Source of the DNA: Pedobacter planticolens
GTDB lineage: Bacteria; Bacteroidota; Bacteroidia; Sphingobacteriales; Sphingobacteriaceae
Reading direction: 5' to 3'
Assembly: GCF_014172375.1 (NCBI RefSeq)
Contig: NZ_WNXD01000001.1
Location: 744,001-808,000, forward strand
DNA length: 64,000 nucleotides
The position numbers and the translations under genes are program-made. The notes beneath the pieces were generated by a model. That model was not told the origin of the DNA. It worked only from the letters and a program-made list of their open reading frames with translations, and did not search any database. Position 1 is the stretch's first letter. Each line of letters opens with the position of its first letter. Shown piece by piece: positions 44,508-54,078 of the stretch.

Positions 44508-45455
44508 ATGAAAACATACATTTTTATATTTTTCCTCTTCATTACATTATCCGCCAATGCGCAAACTTATCCTAAATCTTTTACAGTGGCAAAAGATGGT
44601 AGCGGCGATTTTAAAACCATTCAAGAAGCGGTAAATGCAGTACGAGATTTGTCGGATGTACAAGTGCCAATTTATATTAAAAATGGAGTTTATAAGGAGA
44701 AACTAGTTATTCCATCTCAAAAATCTAAAATTTCATTAATTGGCGAAAACAAAGACCAAACCATCATCACTTTCGATGATTATTCTGGAAAAAATGGAAT
44801 TAATACGTACACATCTCATACTGTTTTAGTACAAGGAAATGATTTTAAAGCAGAAAATATAACATTCGAAAATTCTGCCGGTCCAGTCGGGCAAGCTGTA
44901 GCATTACATGTGGAAGCAGATCGTGTTGTGATTAAAAACTGTAAAATTTTAGGTAATCAGGATACACTTTTCCCATCTGCAGATACCAGCAGGCAATATT
45001 ATGTGGATTGTTACATTGAGGGTACAACCGATTTTATATTTGGTGCTGCAACTGTAGTTTTTGAACGTTGCCATATTCATAGCAAGAAAAATTCGTACAT
45101 CACAGCGGCATCAACTACGCAAGCTCAACCGTTTGGTTTTGTGTTTTTAGATTGTAAACTTACAGCTGATCCAGCGTTTCAAAAGGTATATCTGGGTAGA
45201 CCTTGGAGACCGTATGCAAAAACGGTTTTTATCCGCACTGAAATGGGCGCTCATATTTTACCAGAGGGATGGCATGTTTGGAATGAGAATAAAAATCACG
45301 AAACTACTTTTTACGCAGAATACGGCTCTTTCGGGCCTGGTTTTGTGAAAGAAAGTAGAGTAAGTTGGTCTAAACAGCTCACTAAAAAAGAAGCAAAACA
45401 ATATACGTTAGCAAATATTTTTAAAGGAAATATAGCTTGGATTCCTGTTAAGTAA
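44508..45455 (+). CDS. Pectin methylesterase, CE8 (2)
   Basis: 315 residues; signal peptide ending SANAQ (~19). CE8 active-site set: Q129 in GPVGQAVAL, Q151-D152 in NQDTLF, D175 in TDFIFG, and R231/W233 in LGRPWRPY. It is a tandem paralogue of the preceding CE8 with a conventional signal peptide. The pair may differ in pattern of demethylation. GH43 follows after 9 bp. Confidence 0.94.
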   Translation: MKTYIFIFFLFITLSANAQTYPKSFTVAKDGSGDFKTIQEAVNAVRDLSDVQVPIYIKNGVYKEKLVIPSQKSKISLIGENKDQTIITFDDYSGKNGINTYTSHTVLVQGNDFKAENITFENSAGPVGQAVALHVEADRVVIKNCKILGNQDTLFPSADTSRQYYVDCYIEGTTDFIFGAATVVFERCHIHSKKNSYITAASTTQAQPFGFVFLDCKLTADPAFQKVYLGRPWRPYAKTVFIRTEMGAHILPEGWHVWNENKNHETTFYAEYGSFGPGFVKESRVSWSKQLTKKEAKQYTLANIFKGNIAWIPVK

Positions 45456-45464
45456 TTTTAATAA

Positions 45465-47081
45465 ATGAAGAAATTAATCACCATTTTAATCACTTGTTCT
45501 ACACTAATTGTTAGTGCTCAAAACACAATTTCAAAAACTTGGGTGCCAGATTTAGGCAATGGAAAGTATAAAAACCCAGTATTGGATGTAGATTATTCAG
45601 ATCCAGATGCAGTACGAGTTGGTGATGATTTCTATTTGGTAGCTTCTAGTTTTGATGCTGTTCCGGGGTTGCCAATTTTGCATTCTAAAGATTTAGTAAA
45701 CTGGACAATCATCGGCCATGCCCTAAAAAGGCAACCACCTTTTGAGCATTTTGCTAAAACCCAACATGGCAATGGAGTTTGGGCACCTGCAATCCGTTTC
45801 CACAATGGAGAATTTTATATCTATTATCCTGATCCAGATTTTGGAATTTACTTAACCAAGGCTAAAAATGCTGCAGGGCCATGGTCTGAACCTATTTTAG
45901 TGGAAGCAGGAAAAGGTTTAATAGATCCTTGTCCACTTTGGGATGAAGATGGAAAAGTGTATTTAGTTCATGCTTACGCAGGCAGTAGAGCAGGAATTAA
46001 AAGTATTATCGTTGTTAAGAAAATGAATACTGCAGGTGATAAAGTGATTGAGGAGGGTAAATTGGTATATGATGGACATGAATTAGATCCAACACTTGAA
46101 GGCCCTAAATTTTATAAACGTAATGGTTTCTACTACATTTTTGCACCTGCTGGCGGAGTAAGCACTGGCTGGCAATTGGTATTACGTTCAAAAAATATGT
46201 ACGGTCCGTATGAGCGCAAAGTAGTCATGGATCAAGGGAAATCTCCAATAAACGGCCCACATCAAGGTGCTTGGGTTAATACGCCATCAGGCGAAGATTG
46301 GTTTTTGCATTTTCAAGATAAAAATGCATATGGTAGAGTTGTGCATTTACAGCCTATGAAATGGATAAATAACTGGCCTGTAATTGGTATTGATGCAGAT
46401 GGTGATGGAATTGGTGAGCCAGTTTTAACGTATAAAAAACCATCAATTACAAAACCTGTGGCAATAAGTACACCAGCAGAAAGTGATGAATTTAATGACG
46501 TAAATTTAGGTTTACAATGGCAATGGCAAGCTAATCCTTCTGCTACTTGGTCTTTTTTAAATCCAGCAAAAGGTTCGTTGCGATTGTATTCCGTTAAAAT
46601 TCCTGATAGCGCTAAAAATTATTGGGAAGTACCTAATTTACTTTTACAGAAATTCCCGACAGAAAAATTTACAGCAGTTACAAAATTAACTTTCGCACCA
46701 AATATCAAACTCGAAAATGAAAAAGCTGGATTAATTGTAGCTGGTTTAAGTTATGCTAATCTAGCTGTTAAAAGCAAAAAAGAGGGACTTTATTTGGTTT
46801 ACACTACTTGCAAAGCAGCAGATAAAGGTAAGCTAGAGAAAGAAGAAACATTAATTAAATTAAATTCTTCAACTATTTATTTGAGCGTAACGGTAAGTGA
46901 AGGAGCGAAATGTCAGTTCAGTTATAGTTTGGATGGAGATAAATTCACTAATATAAATGATGTTTTTCAGGCTGAACCTGGTAAATGGATAGGCGCTAAA
47001 GTTGGCTTATTCTGCGTTAGAGAACAACAAACTAACGATGCTGGTTATGCAGATTTTGACTGGTTTAGAATAGAGAAGTAA
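45465..47081 (+). CDS. Glycoside hydrolase family 43 enzyme with C-terminal beta-sandwich
   Basis: 538 residues, signal peptide ending VSAQ (~19). The five-bladed propeller catalytic residues are visible: D46 in YSDPDAV, D154 in GLIDPCPLWD, E212 in LEGPKFYK. Residues ~345-538 form the beta-sandwich commonly attached to the xylosidase/arabinofuranosidase side of GH43. In this setting it probably trims arabinose, xylose or galactose side chains from pectin; the exact sugar cannot be read off. It ends the run that begins at 41866. Confidence 0.9.
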   Translation: MKKLITILITCSTLIVSAQNTISKTWVPDLGNGKYKNPVLDVDYSDPDAVRVGDDFYLVASSFDAVPGLPILHSKDLVNWTIIGHALKRQPPFEHFAKTQHGNGVWAPAIRFHNGEFYIYYPDPDFGIYLTKAKNAAGPWSEPILVEAGKGLIDPCPLWDEDGKVYLVHAYAGSRAGIKSIIVVKKMNTAGDKVIEEGKLVYDGHELDPTLEGPKFYKRNGFYYIFAPAGGVSTGWQLVLRSKNMYGPYERKVVMDQGKSPINGPHQGAWVNTPSGEDWFLHFQDKNAYGRVVHLQPMKWINNWPVIGIDADGDGIGEPVLTYKKPSITKPVAISTPAESDEFNDVNLGLQWQWQANPSATWSFLNPAKGSLRLYSVKIPDSAKNYWEVPNLLLQKFPTEKFTAVTKLTFAPNIKLENEKAGLIVAGLSYANLAVKSKKEGLYLVYTTCKAADKGKLEKEETLIKLNSSTIYLSVTVSEGAKCQFSYSLDGDKFTNINDVFQAEPGKWIGAKVGLFCVREQQTNDAGYADFDWFRIEK

Positions 47082-47090
47082 TAAGTTGTA

Positions 47091-47157
47091 AGTTTTAGGT
47101 TATAAGTTCGTTTACTAATACTCCAGACGTACAACTTACTACGTATAACTTAAAACT
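47091..47157. terminator. Imperfect hairpin after GH43
   Basis: AGTTTTAGGTTATA (47091-47104) pairs with TATAACTTAAAACT (47144-47157) with one G-U pair in RNA and a 39-nt loop. It is built from simple AAGTTATA-type sequence. Possible terminator before the GH28 promoter. Confidence 0.35.
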
Positions 47158-47163
47158 CAAGAA

Positions 47164-47181
47164 ACGGTAACGATTGCATAG
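47164..47181. promoter_or_regulatory. LacI-type operator upstream of GH28
   Basis: ACGGTAACGATTGCATAG, sharing CGGnAACGATTGC with the sites at 34899 and 54020. It is 59 bp ahead of TAGACTTG (47223-47230). Confidence 0.68.
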
Positions 47182-47195
47182 TTATTTTCAGTCAT

Positions 47196-47230
47196 TTTGT
47201 TTTATTCCTGTTTAAAACTATGTAGACTTG
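47196..47230 (+). promoter_or_regulatory. Putative promoter of the GH28 operon
   Basis: TTTG (47196-47199) and TAGACTTG (47223-47230), spaced 23 bp. The TGTAGACTTGTTA string and a following GCCCATAAAC (47241-47250) are shared with the leader of the SusC gene at 35021. Translation starts at 47274. Confidence 0.5.
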
Positions 47231-47273
47231 TTAGTATAAAGCCCATAAACCAATATAAATTGTAGTTACGAAC

Positions 47274-48947
47274 ATGAAAAAAATAGGTTACACTATCTTC
47301 GCTTTCCTCATATTTAATGCCTCATTTTTTGCTAATGCCCAATCGGGTGTTAAAACCATTTATTCATTTGATAATCTTCCAGTTATTGCTAAAACTTCAT
47401 TTAAAACAGATACGTTTACTATTGTAAAATATGGTGCTAAAAGCGATGGTTTAACTTTAAATACGAAAGCTATTAATGATGCTATTATCGCTTGCAATAA
47501 AAAAGGTGGAGGTGTAGTTTTAATTCCAAAAGGATTATGGTTAAGTGGTCCGATTGAATTAAAAAGCAATGTAAATTTACATCTCCAAAAAAATGCCATT
47601 CTTCAGTTTACTAAAGATTTTGATCAATACCCGTTAGTAGCCAGTAATTGGGAAGGTTTGCCGCAAATGCGAAATCAATCGCCTTTATGGGCTACAAACC
47701 AACAAAACATTGCCATTACAGGTTTCGGAATTATTGATGGTGCTGGTGAGGCTTGGCGTATGGTTAAAAAAGATAAACTAACCGAAAGTCAGTGGAAAAA
47801 ATTAACAGCATCTGGTGGTCTAACAAGCGAGGATAAAAAAACGTGGTATCCTTCAGAAAAAACCTTTAATGGTGCTAAATTGAAAAACCCAGGAGAAATT
47901 ACTTCAGATAAAACGCCAGAATTTTATACATCAATTAAAGATTTTTTACGTCCAAATTTATTGGTGCTTACTTCCTGCAAAAAAATATTACTAGAAGGAG
48001 TTACTTTTCAAAACTCACCTGCTTGGAATCTTCATCCACTAATGTGTGAAGATTTAACCGTTAGAAATGTATATGTTAAAAACCCTTGGTATGCACAAAA
48101 TGGGGATGGAATTGATATCGAATCGTGTAAAAATGTATTGATTGAAGGAAGTACTTTTGATGTAGGCGATGATGGAATTTGCATTAAATCTGGTCGTGAT
48201 GCTGCAGGTAGAAAACGAGGAATGCCCACCGAAAATGTAATTATTCGCAATAGCACAGTTTATCACGCACATGGTGGATTTGTAATTGGAAGTGAAATGT
48301 CTGGAGGAGCGAGAAATATCTTTGTATCCGATTGTTCATTTATTGGAACCGATATCGGTCTTCGCTTTAAAACAACTCGCGGTAGAGGTGGAGTAGTAGA
48401 GAAAATCTTCGTTAAAAATATCAATATGAAAGATATTGTGGGTGAAGCAGTTTTGTTTGATATGTATTACGCTGCGGTAGATCCTGTACCTTTAACTGGT
48501 GAGAAAAGAGATGCGCCTAAAATTCAATTATTGCCTGTAACTGAAGAAACTCCTGTTTTTAAAGATTTTCACATCAGTAATATGGTGTGTGATGGCGCTG
48601 CGAAAGCAATTTTTATTAGAGGTTTACCAGAATTGAGCATTAGCAACATCACCATTGATAATTTTAGTGTTAAAGCTACGGAAGGCATTGATATTCAGGA
48701 AGCTAAAAACATAAGTTTAAGTCAAATAAATTTAGTAGTTGATAAAGCAAATCCATTAATTAATATCCAAAATGGAAATAATATCAACTTTACGACTATA
48801 AATTATAATACAGCACAATTACTTTTCCGCATTAGCGGAGATAGAAACAGCGCTATTAAAACTTCAGGCTTAGATGCTTCAAAAGCGACGAATAAAACCG
48901 AATTTTTAGCAGGAGCAACAGAAAAATCAGTACAGATTAACAAATAG
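47274..48947 (+). CDS. Polygalacturonase, GH28
   Basis: 557 residues with signal peptide ending NAQ (~23). GH28 active-site blocks: NGDGID (276-281, the NTD motif), GDD (298-300), AHGG (332-335, the G-H-G motif), and RFK (364-366, the RIK motif). It cleaves alpha-1,4-galacturonan. The length and the large insertion at 160-225 suggest an exo-type or oligosaccharide-acting, probably periplasmic, enzyme. First gene of a second pectin transcript, with its own operator and promoter. Confidence 0.95.
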   Translation: MKKIGYTIFAFLIFNASFFANAQSGVKTIYSFDNLPVIAKTSFKTDTFTIVKYGAKSDGLTLNTKAINDAIIACNKKGGGVVLIPKGLWLSGPIELKSNVNLHLQKNAILQFTKDFDQYPLVASNWEGLPQMRNQSPLWATNQQNIAITGFGIIDGAGEAWRMVKKDKLTESQWKKLTASGGLTSEDKKTWYPSEKTFNGAKLKNPGEITSDKTPEFYTSIKDFLRPNLLVLTSCKKILLEGVTFQNSPAWNLHPLMCEDLTVRNVYVKNPWYAQNGDGIDIESCKNVLIEGSTFDVGDDGICIKSGRDAAGRKRGMPTENVIIRNSTVYHAHGGFVIGSEMSGGARNIFVSDCSFIGTDIGLRFKTTRGRGGVVEKIFVKNINMKDIVGEAVLFDMYYAAVDPVPLTGEKRDAPKIQLLPVTEETPVFKDFHISNMVCDGAAKAIFIRGLPELSISNITIDNFSVKATEGIDIQEAKNISLSQINLVVDKANPLINIQNGNNINFTTINYNTAQLLFRISGDRNSAIKTSGLDASKATNKTEFLAGATEKSVQINK

Positions 48948-48948
48948 T

Positions 48949-50874
48949 ATGAGAGCATCCATTTTTAAGTATTTAAGCATAGCAACTTTCGTAGGTCTAA
49001 CTGTACAAGTTAAGGCACAAGACAATTTATCACAATACATGGCAAGTACAGTGATGGAAATTTGGAAAGATTCGTTAAATCTTGACCCATCAAATCCGAA
49101 ACCTGTAAAATGGGCATACGATCAAGGTGTAATTTTGGAAGGAATAAATGGCATTTGGAAAAGAACTGGGAATGGCGAATATTTTAAGTACATGCAAAAA
49201 AGCATGGATTTTTTCGTGACTAAAGACGGAATAATTAATCGTTACAAACAAGCAGATTATAATATTGATAACATCAAAAATGGCCGTTCACTCCTAACTT
49301 TATACAAAGTAACTGGTCAGCAAAAATATTTTAAAGCAGCAACTTTATTATGGGATCAATTGCAACAACAGCCGCGTACAAAAGAAGGTGGGTTTTGGCA
49401 CAAGAAAGTTTATCCAAATCAGATGTGGTTAGATGGTTTGTATATGGGCGAACCTTTTTATGCAGAATATGCAGCGCTGATTAAAAATGAAAAGGCATTT
49501 GATGATATCGCCAATCAGTTTATATGGATGGAAAAAAACTCTAGGGATGCTAAAACTGGTTTATTGTATCATGGTTGGGATGAATCAAAAACTGAACAAT
49601 GGGCAAATAAAATTACGGGTAAATCTCCAAATTTTTGGGGTAGAGCAATGGGCTGGTACGGAATGGCATTAGTTGATGTGTTAGATAATTTTCCTAAAAA
49701 TCATCCTAAACGTGCAGCATTATTAGCTATTTTAAATCGCTTTGCGATGGCTGTGCAAAAAGTACAAGATCAAAAATCTGGTTTATGGTACGATATTTTA
49801 GATCAGCCAAATGGCAAAGGCAATTATCATGAAGCATCTGCATCGAGCATGTTTGTTTACGCGTTTGCAAAAGCTGTGCGTATGGGTTATTTGTCTTCGT
49901 CGTATTTCGCAGTGGCGGATAAAGGATATAAAGGCATTAAGACCAAATTTATTAGACGTACAGCAGGTGGTAAACTTAATTTAAGCGGAACAGTTAGTGT
50001 ATCTGGTTTAGGTGGAAAACCTTATCGCGATGGTAGTTATGCATATTATATGAGTGAAGAAGTAATCGACAATGATCCGAAAGGAGTTGGCGCATTTTTA
50101 TTGGCCGCTAATGAAATGGAAATTGCAGCATTACCAAAACCTGGCTTGGGTAAAACGGTAACCTTAGATTCTTATTTCAATAATGAAACTAAAGCAGATC
50201 AAAGCAACAACACAATTTCTTGGCATTACAAATGGGAAGAATTAGCAAATGGCGGTTTTTCTTTTTGGGGAGATCAGTTCAATAACGCAGGTTTTAAAAC
50301 CAATACGTTATATCAAGCGCCAACCGTGGCAAACTTAAAAAACTCATCAGTTTATATTATTGTAGATCCTGATTTTGAGAAGGAAAATCCAAAGCCAAAT
50401 TTTGTAGCAAGCGCCCATATTAAGGCAATTACCGAATGGGTAAAAGCTGGTGGTGTTTTGGTATTGATGGCTAACGATGCACCAAATTGTGAATTAGATC
50501 ATTTTAATGAATTAGCAATAAAATTTGGCGTACAATTTAATAAGGATAGTAAGGGAACGGTTCCAGTGTCATCTAATTTTGAAACTGCGAAAGTTGTTGT
50601 TCCTACTGGAAATGAAATTTTTAAAAACTCAACCAATCTTTTTATTAAAGAATATAGCAGTTTAAAGCTTTCAGGCAATGCAAAATCGATTTTAAAAGAT
50701 AAAGATGGCGATAATGTAATGTCGGTTACTACATATGGAAAAGGTACAGTGTATGTAATTGGCGATCCTTGGTTATACAATGAGTATGTGGATGGTAGAA
50801 AATTGCCAGCAAGCTATGATAATTTAAAAGCAGCAGCTGATTTAGTGAATTGGTTGGCGAAACAAGTGAAATAG
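48949..50874 (+). CDS. GH105 unsaturated galacturonyl/rhamnogalacturonyl hydrolase fused to DUF4350
   Basis: 641 residues with signal peptide (ending VKAQ ~24). Residues ~28-390 are the alpha/alpha-barrel of GH105, with WLDGLYMGEPFYAEYA containing the catalytic Asp, FWGRAMGWYGMALVDVLD, and SGLWYDILDQP...EASASSMFVYAF. Residues ~405-641 are a DUF4350, glutamine-amidotransferase-like domain (VYIIVDPD...WVKAGGVLVLMANDAPN...YGKGTVYVIGDPWLYN) of unknown role. GH105 releases unsaturated uronic acid from lyase products, feeding KduI. It starts 1 bp after GH28. Confidence 0.92.
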   Translation: MRASIFKYLSIATFVGLTVQVKAQDNLSQYMASTVMEIWKDSLNLDPSNPKPVKWAYDQGVILEGINGIWKRTGNGEYFKYMQKSMDFFVTKDGIINRYKQADYNIDNIKNGRSLLTLYKVTGQQKYFKAATLLWDQLQQQPRTKEGGFWHKKVYPNQMWLDGLYMGEPFYAEYAALIKNEKAFDDIANQFIWMEKNSRDAKTGLLYHGWDESKTEQWANKITGKSPNFWGRAMGWYGMALVDVLDNFPKNHPKRAALLAILNRFAMAVQKVQDQKSGLWYDILDQPNGKGNYHEASASSMFVYAFAKAVRMGYLSSSYFAVADKGYKGIKTKFIRRTAGGKLNLSGTVSVSGLGGKPYRDGSYAYYMSEEVIDNDPKGVGAFLLAANEMEIAALPKPGLGKTVTLDSYFNNETKADQSNNTISWHYKWEELANGGFSFWGDQFNNAGFKTNTLYQAPTVANLKNSSVYIIVDPDFEKENPKPNFVASAHIKAITEWVKAGGVLVLMANDAPNCELDHFNELAIKFGVQFNKDSKGTVPVSSNFETAKVVVPTGNEIFKNSTNLFIKEYSSLKLSGNAKSILKDKDGDNVMSVTTYGKGTVYVIGDPWLYNEYVDGRKLPASYDNLKAAADLVNWLAKQVK

Positions 50875-50912
50875 TCCGAAAGTCAGAGGTTAGAAAGTTA
50901 TTGCGTACTAAA

Positions 50913-50940
50913 TCGTCATTGCGAGGTACGAAGCAATCTT
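50913..50940. repeat. Dispersed CGTCATTGCGAGG-type repeat
   Basis: CGTCATTGCGAGGTACGAAG then CAATCTT, just before the PL10 gene. Same CGTCAT-type family as 42621, 57324 and 59082. Likely mobile REP-like or BIME-like element. Confidence 0.65.
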
Positions 50941-50953
50941 AAAGCGATAGAAA

Positions 50954-51985
50954 ATGAAGAATAAAATAATAGTAATTTATGCATTCATTTGCATGAGTTT
51001 TTGTTCGTGTGCAACTGCGCAAACTGGTCAATCTTCTGGTAAAACAGATTCGATAGCAGAGAGAATGTTGATTTACCAATTGAGTAATGGTGCTTGGCCA
51101 AAACAGTTAGAAGGTGGAAGCGTAGTAAAATATGAAACTCCAATAGACGAAGCTTTGATGGCTAAAATTAAAGCTACAACAGAAAAACATGCTACGATCG
51201 ATAACAGAGCAACGAGCAGAGAGATTAATGCCTTAGTAAAAGCCTATAAAACAACAAGCAACAAAACGTATTTACAAGCAGCACAAAAGGGTATAGATTA
51301 TCTTTTAAAAGCTCAATATGCAAATGGTGGTTGGCCGCAATATTATCCTGATAAGAGCATTTATAGAGCAGAAATAACCTATAATGATGATGCAATAGTA
51401 AATGTGCTTAACATTATGCAAAATATTGCTACACAAACAAATGATTTTGAAGTAGTCGATAAAACGTATATTAGCAAAGCTGAAGACGCCGTTAAAAGAG
51501 GAGTGGATTGTATTTTAAAAACTCAGGTTTTACAAAACGGAAAACCAACGATTTGGGCTGCGCAATACGATCAAAATACATTGAAACCAGCTAAAGCTAG
51601 AAATTTTGAACCTGCATCTTTAAGTACATCAGAATCTGTTGGAATTGTTCGGTTTTTAATGCGACTTAAAACTCCATCAGCCGAAGTTAAAAATGCAATT
51701 ACAAATGCAGTTGCTTGGTTTGAAGCTACAAAAATTGTTGGCTTTAAATTCGAAAAAAAGGCAGATGGAGATAGAGGTTTAATAGCTGATGCGACTTCTA
51801 TAATTTGGGCTAGATTTTACGATTTTCAAACCAATAAACCCATATTTGGCGATAGAGACAATTCGATAAAAGACAATGTAGCCGATATTAGTTTTGAACG
51901 TAGAAATGGTTATTCTTGGTACGGTGCATGGCCCAATAATCTTATTAGTAAAGAATATCCCAAATGGTTAAAAGCTAATCCATAA
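50954..51985 (+). CDS. pelA: Pectate lyase, PL10
   Basis: 343 residues. N-terminal signal with a possible lipobox (FCSC) or, alternatively, a normal cleavage site at ATAQ. The (alpha/alpha)3 toroid of PL10 is recognisable: LSNGAWPKQ, TIDNRATSREINALVKAY, AQYANGGWPQYYP, TYNDDAIVNVLNIM, GLIADATSIIWARFYD, and RRNGYSWYGAWPN. It cleaves polygalacturonate by beta-elimination with calcium, giving unsaturated oligomers for GH105. It follows GH105 by 80 bp, containing a repeat. Confidence 0.92.
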   Translation: MKNKIIVIYAFICMSFCSCATAQTGQSSGKTDSIAERMLIYQLSNGAWPKQLEGGSVVKYETPIDEALMAKIKATTEKHATIDNRATSREINALVKAYKTTSNKTYLQAAQKGIDYLLKAQYANGGWPQYYPDKSIYRAEITYNDDAIVNVLNIMQNIATQTNDFEVVDKTYISKAEDAVKRGVDCILKTQVLQNGKPTIWAAQYDQNTLKPAKARNFEPASLSTSESVGIVRFLMRLKTPSAEVKNAITNAVAWFEATKIVGFKFEKKADGDRGLIADATSIIWARFYDFQTNKPIFGDRDNSIKDNVADISFERRNGYSWYGAWPNNLISKEYPKWLKANP

Positions 51986-52014
51986 GCTTTTTATAAAATG
52001 CTAAGAAATCAATT

Positions 52015-53994
52015 ATGATTAAAAATTTAGCCATTTTCATTTTCTCTCAATTCTTCATTTGCACTGCTTTTGCTCAAAAATCGAATATACTCGATTGGAA
52101 AACAGATGTAAGTTTAAACACTTATCTCGTTCAGCAAATGCATTCGCAATACGATGCAAGAAGAATAGCATTTAATAAAGCAATAACTTCCAAAACAAAT
52201 ACGATTGCGTATATACAATCTGTAAAACAAAAAATTAAAACAGTTTTAGGAACATTACCTCAAAAAGCAAGTTTAAACCCACAAATAACTGGAGCAATTC
52301 AAAAATCAGATTATCGCATTGAGAAAATTGTTTACCAGAGTTTTAAAAACCATCATGTAACTGCTAATCTTTATATCCCGGCAGGAAAAGGAAAATTCCC
52401 AGCTGTTTTGCTTTTTTGTGGACATGAAGATTTAGCTAAAGCAACTGAATCGTATCAACAAACGGCTATTCTTTTTGCTAAAAATGGTTTTGTGGTTTTT
52501 GTAATTGATCCAATTTCTCAAAGCGAAAGAGTTCAATTAACAGACGAAACAGGAAAAACGCTTACTCGTGGCTCAACCACTGAGCATACCTTGTTAAATC
52601 TATCCTCAAATTTTTTAGGTACTTCTGTTGCGGTCTATGAATTATTAGATAATGTTTGTGGATTGGATTATTTGGAAACTAGACCAGAAATTGATAAAAC
52701 CAAAATTGGATGCATTGGAAATAGTGGCGGCGCCATGCAAGCTATTTATTTTGCAGGTTTTGATGATCGGGTGAAAATTATTGCGCCATGTAGTTATTTA
52801 GCAAGTAGAGAACGAACTTTAGAAATGACAGGTGCCGCAGATGGTTGTGCGCAAATTCCAGGAGAAGGAAGTGCGCACTTAGAAATGAGCGATTATTTAA
52901 TCGCGGCTGCTCCAAAACCAATGTTAGTTTTAGCAGGGCGATATGATTTTATAGACTACACTGGAACACTGCAATCTGTTGAAGAACTCAAGAAAGTTTA
53001 TAAAAGTTTAGCATCGCCTGAAAAATTATCGCTTTTTACTTATGATGATGGTCATGGAATTTCGAAACCTAAGCGAGAGGCTGCAGTACAATGGTTTAGA
53101 AAATGGTTTTATAACGATGCAAAGCCAATTCAGGAAGGAAATTTAGAAACCTTAACGGATAAGGATTTATTTGCTAGTGCAAAAGGAAAAGTAAATACAA
53201 GTTATTCTGATGAAGTAACTATTGCTCAAAGAAACATTCAGTTATTTAAAGAAAAAGCTGAACAGAGAAAATTATTTGGACAACAACCTATTGATCAAAT
53301 AAGAAAAAAAATCAAAGAATTACTAGGGATAACATCAACTAGCGAAAAAATAGAAGTAGAAAAAGTTGGAAAAGGGAAAATTGGTCATTTTGATACTGAG
53401 TTTGATAAAATTATTCTCCGTAAAAAGAATGAAGTTCCGTTGCCAATTCGTATTTACTATCCTTCAGCTAAAGCTAAAAAAATAGTAATTTGGATAAGCG
53501 ATGATACGAAGAAACGAGATAGTATTATTTCTCAATCTTTATCTGAAAAAAGCGAAGAAATTATAATTGCAGTTGATCTTCGTGGAACTGGAGAAACCAC
53601 AGATAAACCAGAATTAAATGATCCTAAATATTTTAATAAAGAATATCGCAATGCGATATTAGCATTACATATAGGAAAACCACTTTTGGGGCAAAGAATG
53701 CAAGATGTTTTAACTGTAACTGAGTTTATAAATTCCAATTTAGAACTGAACGAATTACCCATCGAAATCAATGCTATCGGATTAGTCGGTTTGCCAGCTT
53801 TGCATGCTGGGTTTTTCAACCCTAAAATTGCTAAAATCAATTTATACCAATGTATTTCAACTTATCAGGATATTTTAAATCAGCTTTTGACAAAAGATCG
53901 TTACGGAGCTGTAATTAATAATGTGTTGAGTTATTATGACATTCCAAATTTGGCAGATTGGGTGGGCGCAGAAAAAGTAAAGTTTAATCCTTAA
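52015..53994 (+). CDS. Tandem alpha/beta hydrolase (AXE/CE7-like esterase) with degenerate second domain
   Basis: 659 residues, signal peptide ending AFAQ (~20). Residues ~95-365 form an active alpha/beta hydrolase: S237 in GNSGG, D311 in GRYDFID and H347 in DDGHGI, of acetyl-xylan-esterase type. Residues ~430-659 are a second hydrolase-like fold whose elbow reads GLVGLPA instead of G-x-S-x-G and lacks the His; it is predicted to be inactive. Likely role is deacetylation or other ester removal from pectin oligomers. It closes the second pectin transcript, 172 bp before uxaB. Confidence 0.82.
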   Translation: MIKNLAIFIFSQFFICTAFAQKSNILDWKTDVSLNTYLVQQMHSQYDARRIAFNKAITSKTNTIAYIQSVKQKIKTVLGTLPQKASLNPQITGAIQKSDYRIEKIVYQSFKNHHVTANLYIPAGKGKFPAVLLFCGHEDLAKATESYQQTAILFAKNGFVVFVIDPISQSERVQLTDETGKTLTRGSTTEHTLLNLSSNFLGTSVAVYELLDNVCGLDYLETRPEIDKTKIGCIGNSGGAMQAIYFAGFDDRVKIIAPCSYLASRERTLEMTGAADGCAQIPGEGSAHLEMSDYLIAAAPKPMLVLAGRYDFIDYTGTLQSVEELKKVYKSLASPEKLSLFTYDDGHGISKPKREAAVQWFRKWFYNDAKPIQEGNLETLTDKDLFASAKGKVNTSYSDEVTIAQRNIQLFKEKAEQRKLFGQQPIDQIRKKIKELLGITSTSEKIEVEKVGKGKIGHFDTEFDKIILRKKNEVPLPIRIYYPSAKAKKIVIWISDDTKKRDSIISQSLSEKSEEIIIAVDLRGTGETTDKPELNDPKYFNKEYRNAILALHIGKPLLGQRMQDVLTVTEFINSNLELNELPIEINAIGLVGLPALHAGFFNPKIAKINLYQCISTYQDILNQLLTKDRYGAVINNVLSYYDIPNLADWVGAEKVKFNP

Positions 53995-54019
53995 ATAAAC
54001 GTTATTTCTACTCACGTTC

Positions 54020-54037
54020 TCGGGAACGATTGCGCAA
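54020..54037. promoter_or_regulatory. LacI-type operator upstream of uxaB
   Basis: TCGGGAACGATTGCGCAA, 16 of 18 bases identical to the 34899 site. A further CG step sits in CACGTTC at 54013-54019. It lies 59 bp before TATAATTG (54079). Confidence 0.7.
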
Positions 54038-54078
54038 ATATTTGCATTAAAATAGGGTTTTTACTAGCAATTAATAAG

